A stretch of DNA of 7,018 nt from Flavobacteriaceae bacterium (GTDB taxonomy: Bacteria; Bacteroidota; Bacteroidia; Flavobacteriales; Flavobacteriaceae), in contig JAAZUX010000039.1 in NCBI GenBank assembly GCA_018623955.1, positions 1-7,018 on the forward strand. Reading direction: 5' to 3'. Shown in pieces: positions 1 to 5,591 of the stretch; within the stretch, counting starts at the first letter, position 1; each line of letters starts with the position of its first letter. Position numbers and translations under genes: made by a program. A model generated the notes under the pieces. It was not told where the DNA came from. It ran no database searches and saw only the letters and a list, made by a program, of their open reading frames with translations.

Positions 1-257
1 AGGGATGCTTTCGAGAAAGCACTTTTGAGGTAATCACAAAGTCCTTGGGTGCTTTTCCCCAATGTGTAAGCATTGATTCGATTGGTGCCAATTCCCATAA
101 TACCGCGCATGCCTCCGGTACCGAACTCTAAATCCTTATAAAAAGCATCTTCTAGTTGTTCGGGATTTTGTTTCAACACATTTAGCTGTGCTGAGGTTTC
201 TTCATCGAAGGGAAAATGAGACCATTCTTCAATTTTGGCACTTAGTGCATTATTCAT
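1..257 (-). CDS. Phosphoglucomutase/phosphomannomutase (phospho-sugar mutase), N-terminal part
   Basis: Only the first 85 codons are in the window; the gene continues past the left edge. The visible part is the start of domain 1 of the alpha-D-phosphohexomutase family, which interconverts hexose 1- and 6-phosphates (glucose or mannose) in the cytoplasm through a phosphoserine intermediate. The diagnostic motif is FGTGGMRG at residues 45-52, followed by an N-R-I-N-x-Y-T-L-G-K block at 59-68 that is very typical of the large (about 550-600 aa) bacterial PGM/PMM subgroup. The catalytic serine loop lies beyond the edge, so substrate preference cannot be judged. The ATG at 257 is chosen because it follows directly on the upstream glycosyltransferase: its first 8 bases overlap that gene's end (ATGAATAA), which suggests translational coupling. 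Role in supplying sugar phosphates for glycan synthesis is inferred from that neighbour. Family assignment is very secure. Confidence 0.93.
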   Translation of the reverse strand, partial: MNNALSAKIEEWSHFPFDEETSAQLNVLKQNPEQLEDAFYKDLEFGTGGMRGIMGIGTNRINAYTLGKSTQGLCDYLKSAFSKAS

Positions 258-1197
258 AGGTTGTATTGGTGATGTTATACCTTTTAATATTCTTGTTGTG
301 ACGGATTAAGATTTCGCCCAAAAATCCAGCGATAAAAAACTGAGCTCCCAAAATCATGGTAGTCAAAGCGATATAAAATTCCGGTCTTTGGGTAATTAAC
401 CGACTTTGGGTGTTGAAATAGAGTTTGTCAATACCCAGATAGAGGGTAAAACTAAACCCCACGATGAGCATCAAAGTTCCCCAAAATCCAAAGAAATGCA
501 TGGGTCTTTTTCCAAATCCGTTGATAAACCACAAGGTGATCAAGTCCAAAAATCCATTGAGAAACCGATCGGCGCCAAACTTGGTTTTTCCATATTTTCT
601 GGCTTGGTGTTTTACTGTTTTTTCATCTATTTTATCAAATCCTTCGTGGGCAGCAATCACGGGGATGTAGCGGTGCATTTCTCCAAAAACTTGGATGTTT
701 TTGATCACTTCCTTTTTGTATACTTTCAGACCACAGTTAAAATCGTGAAGTTTGATTCCGGACAGCCTCCTTGCTGCCCAATTGAAGAGCTTGGAGGGTA
801 GGTTTTTGAAGAGTATGGAGTCGTAGCGTTTTTTCTTCCAACCGGAGATGAGGTCGAGGTCTTTTTCTTTTAATAGGGTAATCATGGGAGGGATTTCCTC
901 CGGTGAATCTTGCAGGTCTGCATCCATGGTCACCACAAATTCCCCTTGGGCTTTGAGGAAACCAGCATGTAACGCCTGTGATTTTCCAAAGTTTTTTGAA
1001 AACTGAATACCATGCGTATTTGCATGCTTTTGTGATAAATCTCTAACCACCTCCCATGAGGAGTCAGAACTCCCATCATCTATAAAAATGATTTCAAAGC
1101 TGTATTTTTCCTTTTTGAGCGACTGAACGATCCAATCGTGAAGTTTTGCTAATGATTCACTTTCGTTCAACAGTGGAATTACGATGGAAATGTCCAT
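250..1197 (-). CDS. Family 2 glycosyltransferase, polyprenyl-phosphate (GtrB/DPM-like) type, membrane-anchored
   Basis: A 315-residue GT-A fold glycosyltransferase. It starts with the usual beta-strand ISIVIPLLNE (3-12), has the nucleotide-binding DDGSSD (40-45), the metal-binding DAD (92-94, within DADLQD), the DFNCGLKVY segment (152-160) seen in the dolichol/undecaprenyl-phosphate sugar transferases, and a basic R-K-Y-G-K-T-K-F-G stretch (200-208) matching their conserved phosphate-binding Arg region. Two hydrophobic segments (about 232-256 and 272-297) form a C-terminal membrane anchor, as in GtrB-type enzymes; the length also matches. By family, it would move a sugar from a nucleotide donor to a polyprenyl phosphate on the inner face of the cytoplasmic membrane; the exact sugar is not predictable. 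It lies 37 bases after the DUF4199 gene and overlaps the mutase gene by 8 bases. No Shine-Dalgarno precedes the ATG, usual for Bacteroidota. Confidence 0.9.
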   Translation of the reverse strand: MDISIVIPLLNESESLAKLHDWIVQSLKKEKYSFEIIFIDDGSSDSSWEVVRDLSQKHANTHGIQFSKNFGKSQALHAGFLKAQGEFVVTMDADLQDSPEEIPPMITLLKEKDLDLISGWKKKRYDSILFKNLPSKLFNWAARRLSGIKLHDFNCGLKVYKKEVIKNIQVFGEMHRYIPVIAAHEGFDKIDEKTVKHQARKYGKTKFGADRFLNGFLDLITLWFINGFGKRPMHFFGFWGTLMLIVGFSFTLYLGIDKLYFNTQSRLITQRPEFYIALTTMILGAQFFIAGFLGEILIRHNKNIKRYNITNTTYE

Positions 1198-1215
1198 AGA
1201 AGGATGGTTTCACCG

Positions 1216-1223
1216 CAAAAATA
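1216..1223 (-). promoter_or_regulatory. Possible internal -7 box before the glycosyltransferase gene
   Basis: On the minus strand the 37-base gap between the DUF4199 stop and the glycosyltransferase ATG holds TATTTTTG followed by CGG, an exact match to the Bacteroidota -7 consensus TAnnTTTG. No TTG is present at the expected distance upstream, and the leader would be only about 10 bases, so this could be a chance match in AT-rich DNA or a secondary start site inside the operon. Confidence 0.3.
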
Positions 1224-1234
1224 GGAAATTTGTA

Positions 1235-1759
1235 CTATTCCGGCTTAGATTTTTTAACGATCAGACCAACAATCAACGAAACGATAAAACCAAAAAATAA
1301 ATTGAAAATGATTATGAATCCGGAGATCATGAATGGCCCTGAGAACTCTTTTTGCATGTCAAACATTTTATTCACGTTTTCGACGGAGATCTCGGGATTT
1401 TCCTGAAGTAACTTTTGTTTTTGATACTCGATGGATTTGTCTAAAAATTCGGGATCGAGGTATTGGGTCAGAATAAAAGTATAAATACAGACTATAAGTG
1501 CTGAAATAAGTGCAGTGCCCACCCCTGTTTTTAGCGCCTCGGATAGAGTTATGAAACCATCGTTATTCTTTTTAAAATGCCGGATTGCCCAGAAAACACC
1601 ACCAATCAAAATAAAATATCCGATGAGAGAGGTGGCCGTCTCTCCCTGATAATGCATATCTAAGAAGAAAAGCATGAGACTGTAAACAATGCTTATACCT
1701 CCTAAAATGAGACCAAAATTGAGGGCTGTTTTTGCAGTGGTGATTTTTTGATTTCCCAT
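1235..1759 (-). CDS. DUF4199 family four-helix membrane protein
   Basis: A 174-residue integral membrane protein of unknown function. Four hydrophobic segments are visible at about 14-34, 43-60, 78-98 and 142-168, with a polar, charged loop of some 40 residues between helices 3 and 4 (about 101-140). The motif D-G-F-I-T-L-S-E-A-L-K-T-G (67-79) just before helix 3 is characteristic of DUF4199, a family largely confined to Bacteroidota and often found beside a family 2 glycosyltransferase as here (from memory). No catalytic motif is apparent. It is the first gene of the minus-strand run leading to the glycosyltransferase and phospho-sugar mutase, so a role assisting that transferase or the lipid-linked sugar at the membrane is possible, but this is inference from position only. 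The start ATG at 1759 gives a short N-terminal tail before helix 1 and no better start lies upstream. Confidence 0.85.
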   Translation of the reverse strand: MGNQKITTAKTALNFGLILGGISIVYSLMLFFLDMHYQGETATSLIGYFILIGGVFWAIRHFKKNNDGFITLSEALKTGVGTALISALIVCIYTFILTQYLDPEFLDKSIEYQKQKLLQENPEISVENVNKMFDMQKEFSGPFMISGFIIIFNLFFGFIVSLIVGLIVKKSKPE

Positions 1760-1774
1760 AAGTGATTTGTTTTG

Positions 1775-1805
1775 ATAAGGTAATTTTGGTTTTTTAAATA
1801 TTCAA
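1775..1805 (-). promoter_or_regulatory. Weak candidate promoter for the DUF4199 operon
   Basis: In the 103-base divergent gap with rpmE2, the minus strand carries TTG (1805-1803), a 20-base spacer, then TACCTTAT (1782-1775). The spacing fits the Bacteroidota promoter, but the -7 element matches TAnnTTTG at only four of six fixed positions. No exact minus-strand TAnnTTTG exists in this gap, so this is the best available candidate rather than a confident call. Confidence 0.3.
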
Positions 1806-1807
1806 TC

Positions 1808-1838
1808 TTTGTAAATTTATTTAAAAAGATTAAATTTG
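1808..1838 (+). promoter_or_regulatory. Promoter of rpmE2 (Bacteroidota TTTG-N19-TAnnTTTG)
   Basis: TTTG at 1808-1811, a 19-base spacer, then TAAATTTG at 1831-1838 followed by CGG: an exact match to both elements of the Bacteroidota primary sigma factor promoter at the standard spacing. Transcription should begin about 5-8 bases after the -7 box (near 1843-1846), giving an AT-rich leader of roughly 20 bases before the rpmE2 ATG at 1863 with no Shine-Dalgarno. This is the cleanest promoter in the window and fits a highly expressed ribosomal protein gene. Confidence 0.8.
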
Positions 1839-1862
1839 CGGGCTTTTAATAATGAAATAATT

Positions 1863-2114
1863 ATGAAAACGGGTATCCATCCAGAAAATTATAGACTTGT
1901 AGCTTTTAAAGACATGTCCAACGAAGACATTTTCATCACCAAGTCAACCGTTGATACAAAAGAGACCATCGAACACGACGGTGTTGAGTATCCTTTGGTT
2001 AAGCTGGAAATTTCCCGAACCTCTCATCCCTATTACACGGGCAAGTCGAAATTGGTTGATACTGCCGGACGAATTGACAAGTTCAAGAATAAATATTCAA
2101 AGTTTAAAAAGTAA
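1863..2114 (+). CDS. rpmE2: 50S ribosomal protein L31 type B
   Basis: An 83-residue L31 protein of the large ribosomal subunit. The start [10 protein letters not shown], the central F-I-T-K-S-T block, [10 protein letters not shown] and the terminal [21 protein letters not shown] are the family's hallmark pattern. There is no cysteine anywhere, so this is the zinc-independent (C-minus, type B) form, which is also longer than the about 70-residue zinc-binding form. In many Bacteroidota type B is the main L31; whether a zinc form exists elsewhere is unknown here. The ATG at 1863 is chosen because the conserved N-terminus begins exactly there; an upstream TTG at 1836 lies inside the promoter. A tiny ATG-AAA-TAA reading frame (1852-1860) ends two bases before the start and is probably accidental. 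The gene stands alone between its own promoter and a terminator. Confidence 0.96.
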   Translation: MKTGIHPENYRLVAFKDMSNEDIFITKSTVDTKETIEHDGVEYPLVKLEISRTSHPYYTGKSKLVDTAGRIDKFKNKYSKFKK

Positions 2115-2138
2115 TTCTCCATATCCCAGCCTAATACT

Positions 2139-2170
2139 AAAACCGTTATTTATAACGGTTTTTTTGTTTT
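2139..2170 (+). terminator. Rho-independent terminator after rpmE2, overlapping the convergent gene's end
   Basis: A perfect 10-bp stem (2139-2148 with 2153-2162, core AACCGTTA/TAACGGTT) with a 4-base loop, followed by a T-rich run to 2170, lies 24 bases after the rpmE2 stop. On the other strand the stem is followed by a weaker T run (four T from within the stem), so it may also stop transcripts of the convergent lipoprotein gene, whose TAA stop (2152-2150) is inside the loop. Confidence 0.88.
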
Positions 2171-3781
2171 CCGAACTTTTTTAAGTTTGAGAACATTGAC
2201 AGGGTTGAGGCTTAGTCCTTCCACTTCTTTTTGGGTAAATCGCACGACTTGATCGTAGAAAAGTGGGATCAAAGGATGCCTGCTCATGGCCAATGAGTCC
2301 ATGGTTTGATAGTGCTTACTCCTTTTGTCTGCATCATTGATCATAAAGCTTTCTTGGTAATAGGAATCAAAAGTATCGTTATTAAAATGTGTGTAATTGG
2401 GCCCAGAGGGACTTAAATTTTTCGAATAGAAAAGGGACATGTAGTTTTCGGCATCGGGATAATCTGCGATCCAATTAGAGCGAAACATTTCCAATTTTCC
2501 TTGGGAGCGTGCTTGTTTTAGTGTTGCCGGGGGCATCACATCCACTTTGATCGAAATCCCTATTTTTTGTAATTCCCTTTGGATGTATTCACAGAGGTCA
2601 ACGTAGTTTGGATCTGTGGCCAGTGTGATCCGAGCTTTGAGTCCTGTTTGTTTTTCGAAGGTTTTGACCAATTCTGCTGCCTTTTCGGGTTGATATTCCA
2701 GAAGTCGATTTTCGGGATGACCAGGAAGGCCCTTAGGAATAAAACCTTTGTCTCCTTCAAAACCAATATTATTCCTCAAGTAAGTCATCATTTTTTTTCG
2801 ATCAAAACCGATGTTAATGGCTTCTCTGATCATCGGCGACTGTATGACCGGCGATGGGCTGTCTAAATAAAAACCTAGGTATTCCGTATTAAGGTAAGGC
2901 CCTTTTTGGAGATTGATTTTATCCCTGTATTTTTCAGGGAGCTGACCTTCCTGAGTCAGTAATTCATCTTTATAGGAATTGTCTAATGAATTCAGTAAAT
3001 CTAATTTTCCCTGAAGGAAAAGCATGAATTCACTTTGTTTGTCCGGCACAAAACTAATGGCGACAGCTTCTAGATAGGGGAGGGTCTCCCCCTTGTGATC
3101 GCGCTCAAAATAAAGTGGATTTTTTCTCAACACCAATTTCACATCTTCTTCCCAATTTTTATAGGCAAAGGGGCCTGTTCCGATTGGGTTTTTTCTAAAA
3201 TTCCCTCCTTTTAGACTGGCAATTTCGTGGGGGATTACTGAGCAATACCGCATACTGAGCAGCCCTAAGAATGCAGGAAAAGCTTTTTTTAGGGTGATGG
3301 TCAATAGTCGATCATTTTTCGCTTCGATATGTTTTACATTTTGCAAGACCCAGCCTCCCGGTGATGCCAGTTGTGGATCCAAAAGCCTTTTCAGACTGTA
3401 CACAAAATCTGAAGCAATCACCCTTCGGGTTTTCTTGTCCCCAAAGGCAGGATGCTTGTGAAAATAAACATCCTCTCTGATATGAAACTCGTAGACCAAA
3501 CCGTCGGTCGATACATTCCATTGCTCAGCGATATCGGGAATGACCTCCAAATTGTCATTGAGTTGAACCAACCCATTGAATAAATGTGTGGTGGCCCAAA
3601 TATTTTCCAAGTTTCTCGAAAAAGCAGGATCTAATGAAGTGATGTTGCCATCCTCATTGTACCGAAAGACCAAATGTGAGCGATCCTCCTGCGGCCCTGT
3701 TGAACAAGCAATACCGCTAATGAAGAGTAAAAGTAAACCCAGACGGTATATTGCGGGTAAATAGTGCTGTTGAATTGACAA
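2150..3781 (-). CDS. Peptide-type ABC transporter substrate-binding lipoprotein (SBP family 5)
   Basis: A 543-residue extracytoplasmic solute receptor of the OppA/DppA class (SBP_bac_5), which captures oligopeptides or similar ligands. With the TTG start at 3781 the N-terminus is a short polar region, a hydrophobic run G-L-L-L-L-F-I-S-G-I-A and a lipobox Cys at residue 26, so it should be a lipoprotein. Family marks include the A-E-Q-W...T-D-G-L-x-Y-E-F-H-I-R-E-D-V block (about 85-104), NPIGTGPF (198-205), an I-A-D-Y-P-D-A-E-N-Y motif near 438-447, and HPLIPLFY (502-509). The only in-frame ATG, at 3862, would add 27 residues before the signal peptide, overlap mtaB and lie upstream of the likely promoter, so I prefer TTG, with moderate certainty. 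No permease or ATPase gene is adjacent: it is an orphan receptor, and its ligand and partner transporter are unknown. Confidence 0.88.
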   Translation of the reverse strand: MSIQQHYLPAIYRLGLLLLFISGIACSTGPQEDRSHLVFRYNEDGNITSLDPAFSRNLENIWATTHLFNGLVQLNDNLEVIPDIAEQWNVSTDGLVYEFHIREDVYFHKHPAFGDKKTRRVIASDFVYSLKRLLDPQLASPGGWVLQNVKHIEAKNDRLLTITLKKAFPAFLGLLSMRYCSVIPHEIASLKGGNFRKNPIGTGPFAYKNWEEDVKLVLRKNPLYFERDHKGETLPYLEAVAISFVPDKQSEFMLFLQGKLDLLNSLDNSYKDELLTQEGQLPEKYRDKINLQKGPYLNTEYLGFYLDSPSPVIQSPMIREAINIGFDRKKMMTYLRNNIGFEGDKGFIPKGLPGHPENRLLEYQPEKAAELVKTFEKQTGLKARITLATDPNYVDLCEYIQRELQKIGISIKVDVMPPATLKQARSQGKLEMFRSNWIADYPDAENYMSLFYSKNLSPSGPNYTHFNNDTFDSYYQESFMINDADKRSKHYQTMDSLAMSRHPLIPLFYDQVVRFTQKEVEGLSLNPVNVLKLKKVRKTKKPL

Positions 3782-3801
3782 GTCTAAAGATTGTATATTT
3801 G
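3770..3801 (+). promoter_or_regulatory. Promoter of mtaB
   Basis: TATATTTG at 3794-3801, followed by CA, matches the Bacteroidota -7 element exactly. Upstream TTG triplets end at 3772 and 3777, giving spacers of 21 or 16 bases around the usual 19. Transcription would begin near 3806-3809, leaving a leader of about 25 bases with no Shine-Dalgarno. The element lies upstream of, or within, the first codons of the divergent lipoprotein gene. Confidence 0.65.
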
Positions 3802-3804
3802 CAG

Positions 3805-3812
3805 CAAAATAC
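3805..3812 (-). promoter_or_regulatory. Possible -7 region for the substrate-binding lipoprotein gene
   Basis: The minus strand reads GTATTTTG (3812-3805), one base short of the TAnnTTTG consensus and nearly a mirror image of the mtaB -7 box beside it. Transcription from here would begin near 3797, leaving about 15 bases before the TTG at 3781. There is no well-spaced upstream TTG, so support is mostly positional. Confidence 0.35.
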
Positions 3813-3832
3813 AACTTTTTTAATCCAATTTG

Positions 3833-5188
3833 ATGATGGGCTATGCCGAGGAAATAACGCATAAAGTATCAAAACCCAGGGTAGCTTTTTACACTTTGGG
3901 TTGTAAGCTGAATTTTTCAGAAACAGCAACCATTTCAAGGGATTTTGAATCAAAACGTTATCAGCATGTTGCTTTTGACGCCCCAGCCGAGGTTTATGTT
4001 ATCAATACTTGTTCAGTAACTGAAAATGCTGATAAAAAATTCAAAGGCCTGGTGAAGAAAGCCTTAAAGCAAAATCCCAATGCATTTGTTGCTGCTATAG
4101 GTTGTTATGCACAACTTCAGCCCGAGGCATTAGCAGAAATTGATGGCGTGGATTTGGTTTTGGGAGCTACCGAAAAGTTTAAACTGATCGACTATCTTGG
4201 AGATTTGACCAAAAAACCTCTAGGAACGGTTCACTCTTGCGAAATTGTCGAAGCCAATCACTACGAAAGTTCCTATTCACTTGATGATCGCACCCGTGCT
4301 TTTCTCAAAGTACAGGATGGCTGTGATTACAAATGTACCTATTGTACCATTCCAAGAGCCCGTGGAATTTCAAGAAGTGATTCTTTGGAAAATATCATCA
4401 AACAGGCATTGGAAATTACCCAAAGGGGGATCAAGGAAATTGTGCTTACTGGCGTCAACATAGGGGACTATGGTAAAGGAGAGTTTGGCAACAAAAAACA
4501 CCAACATACTTTTTTGGACTTGATTGCTGCCTTAGACGAGATTGAGGCTCTGAAGAGAATCAGAATTTCCTCCATTGAGCCCAATTTGTTGACCGATAAA
4601 GTCATTGATTTCGTGTCCCAAAGCCGGGCGTTTGTCCCTCATTTTCATGTGCCGCTCCAAAGTGGTAATGACGAGGTTTTAAAAAAAATGAAAAGGAGGT
4701 ATTTGAGTGATTTGTACAGGGATCGACTGACGCAAATTAAAAGTTTGATGCCCCACGCTTGTGTTGGAGGAGATGTGATTGTAGGATTTCCGGGCGAAAC
4801 CGATACTGCATTTTTGGACACCTATACTTTTTTGGCTGATTTGGATATTTCTTATCTGCATGTTTTTTCCTATTCCGAAAGGCCCAATACCGGAGCCATC
4901 AGCTTGCCAGATGTGGTCCCACCGGCCATAAGGAACAAGAGAAGTAAAATGCTAAGGGGATTGTCTGCCAAAAAAAGACGTGCATTTTACGAGAGTCAGT
5001 TGGGAACAACTGTAGATGTCCTCTTCGAAAATGAAAACAAAAGGGGGTACATTACTGGCTTCAGTGAAAATTATGTAAAAGTGAGAACCCCATGGAACCC
5101 AGAGTTGGTCAATAGGATACAAAGGGTTTCTCTCCAATCAATTGATCAGGAGGGATTTGTAAGGTTCAAAAAAACGACTAAAGTTTAA
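3833..5188 (+). CDS. mtaB: tRNA (N6-L-threonylcarbamoyladenosine37-C2)-methylthiotransferase
   Basis: A 451-residue radical SAM methylthiotransferase that converts t6A at position 37 of ANN-decoding tRNAs to ms2t6A, improving codon reading. Domain order is complete: the N-terminal UPF0004 domain with its cluster cysteines C24 (TLGCKLN), C60 (NTCSVT) and C91 (GCYAQ); the radical SAM domain with C164-x3-C168-x2-C171 (CDYKCTYC), the S-S-I-E-P strand (246-250), HVPLQSG (272-278) and GGDVIVGFPGE (312-322); and a C-terminal TRAM domain (about 386-446) for RNA binding. The TLGCKLN and N-T-C-S-V-T forms and total length favour MtaB over MiaB and over RimO. Two ATGs are adjacent (3833, 3836) and either could be used. 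The 3' end overlaps the converging small gene by 11 bases, so no separate terminator fits between them. Confidence 0.95.
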   Translation: MMGYAEEITHKVSKPRVAFYTLGCKLNFSETATISRDFESKRYQHVAFDAPAEVYVINTCSVTENADKKFKGLVKKALKQNPNAFVAAIGCYAQLQPEALAEIDGVDLVLGATEKFKLIDYLGDLTKKPLGTVHSCEIVEANHYESSYSLDDRTRAFLKVQDGCDYKCTYCTIPRARGISRSDSLENIIKQALEITQRGIKEIVLTGVNIGDYGKGEFGNKKHQHTFLDLIAALDEIEALKRIRISSIEPNLLTDKVIDFVSQSRAFVPHFHVPLQSGNDEVLKKMKRRYLSDLYRDRLTQIKSLMPHACVGGDVIVGFPGETDTAFLDTYTFLADLDISYLHVFSYSERPNTGAISLPDVVPPAIRNKRSKMLRGLSAKKRRAFYESQLGTTVDVLFENENKRGYITGFSENYVKVRTPWNPELVNRIQRVSLQSIDQEGFVRFKKTTKV

Positions 5189-5471
5189 TCCCCACAGGCA
5201 AAAGAGACTTGTATGACTTGTTACGTCTGACAAATCCTGCAATTTTTGGTGAAGTGGGAACGACTCTAAGGTTTTTTTCTGAAATAAATTCTAAAACACT
5301 TTTGATGAAATTCTCTTCAAATTCAACATCATTAACATCTCCAGGGATAACGAGTTTGGTGAGGAAAATTTTTCTTTCTTGCTCGGCATATTCAATTCTT
5401 GCCAGCGAGCCATTAATCAAGGTTTCGAACTGTCTCAGGAATTCATTGTTTTGTAATTCAACTGGATACAT
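5178..5471 (-). CDS. Small GNAT-like protein (YjdJ/NATD1-type), probably lacking acetyl-CoA binding motif
   Basis: A 97-residue protein whose layout resembles the short GNAT family of YjdJ/NATD1 (Acetyltransf_CG): an opening strand F-E-T-L-I-N-G-S-L-A-R-I-E-Y (15-28), I-F-L-T (35-38), a V-I-P (41-43) strand end, a helix (51-63) and the closing R-V-V-P-T-S-P-K-I-A-G-F-V-R-R-N (69-84), where typical members have V-x-P-x-C-P-x-V-x-x-Y-I-x-R-H. In typical members the VP is followed by a glycine-rich acetyl-CoA loop (G-x-G-I-G); here the same positions read N-D-V-E-F-E (47-52), the HT before VP is absent, and the Cys is Ser74. I infer a divergent member that may not acetylate. It has its own promoter and a leader of about 60 bases, and ends inside mtaB. 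The real-gene call rests on the family resemblance and promoter. Function unknown. Confidence 0.7.
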   Translation of the reverse strand: MYPVELQNNEFLRQFETLINGSLARIEYAEQERKIFLTKLVIPGDVNDVEFEENFIKSVLEFISEKNLRVVPTSPKIAGFVRRNKSYKSLLPVGIKL

Positions 5472-5484
5472 TACGGTGCTTACT

Positions 5485-5524
5485 AATTTGGTTTAATTAA
5501 TAAATAATAAAAATTTGGTCTAAT
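5485..5524. repeat. Pair of 13-base direct repeats in the intergenic leader
   Basis: AATTTGGTTTAAT (5485-5497) and AATTTGGTCTAAT (5512-5524) match at 12 of 13 bases and start 27 bases apart, about two and a half helical turns. They fall in the leader of the GNAT-like gene (minus strand) and upstream of the hydrolase gene (plus strand). They could bind a regulator, but the region is very AT-rich and coincidence is possible. Confidence 0.4.
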
Positions 5525-5541
5525 AACTGAAGAGGGGAACG

Positions 5542-5572
5542 CAAAACTAAAGATTTTTTGAGTAATTGACAA
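5542..5572 (-). promoter_or_regulatory. Promoter of the GNAT-like gene
   Basis: On the minus strand TTG (5572-5570), a 20-base spacer and TAGTTTTG (5549-5542) followed by CG match the Bacteroidota promoter. Transcription would start near 5535, giving an untranslated leader of about 60 bases before the ATG at 5471, longer than for the other genes here. No equally good plus-strand promoter for the hydrolase gene is visible in this 120-base gap. Confidence 0.6.
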
Positions 5573-5591
5573 TAATAAATAGTAAAAGATA

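Noticed and set aside
406..801. Plus-strand frame of 131 codons
   Set aside because: It lies fully antisense to the well supported glycosyltransferase gene and its product has no recognisable motifs.
1852..1860. Two-codon leader peptide (ATG-AAA-TAA) before rpmE2
   Set aside because: In such AT-rich sequence it is expected by chance, and nothing else suggests attenuation control.
2116..2138. Possible small RNA or riboswitch between rpmE2 and its terminator
   Set aside because: Only 24 bases separate the stop codon from the hairpin, too short to hold a structured element.
3717..3953. Minus-strand reading frame of 78 codons across the mtaB/lipoprotein border
   Set aside because: It is out of frame with, and overlaps, the better supported signal peptide and the start of mtaB, and its product resembles no family I know.
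5209..5496. Plus-strand frame of 95 codons opposite the GNAT-like gene
   Set aside because: The opposite-strand frame has the family resemblance and a promoter; this one has neither.
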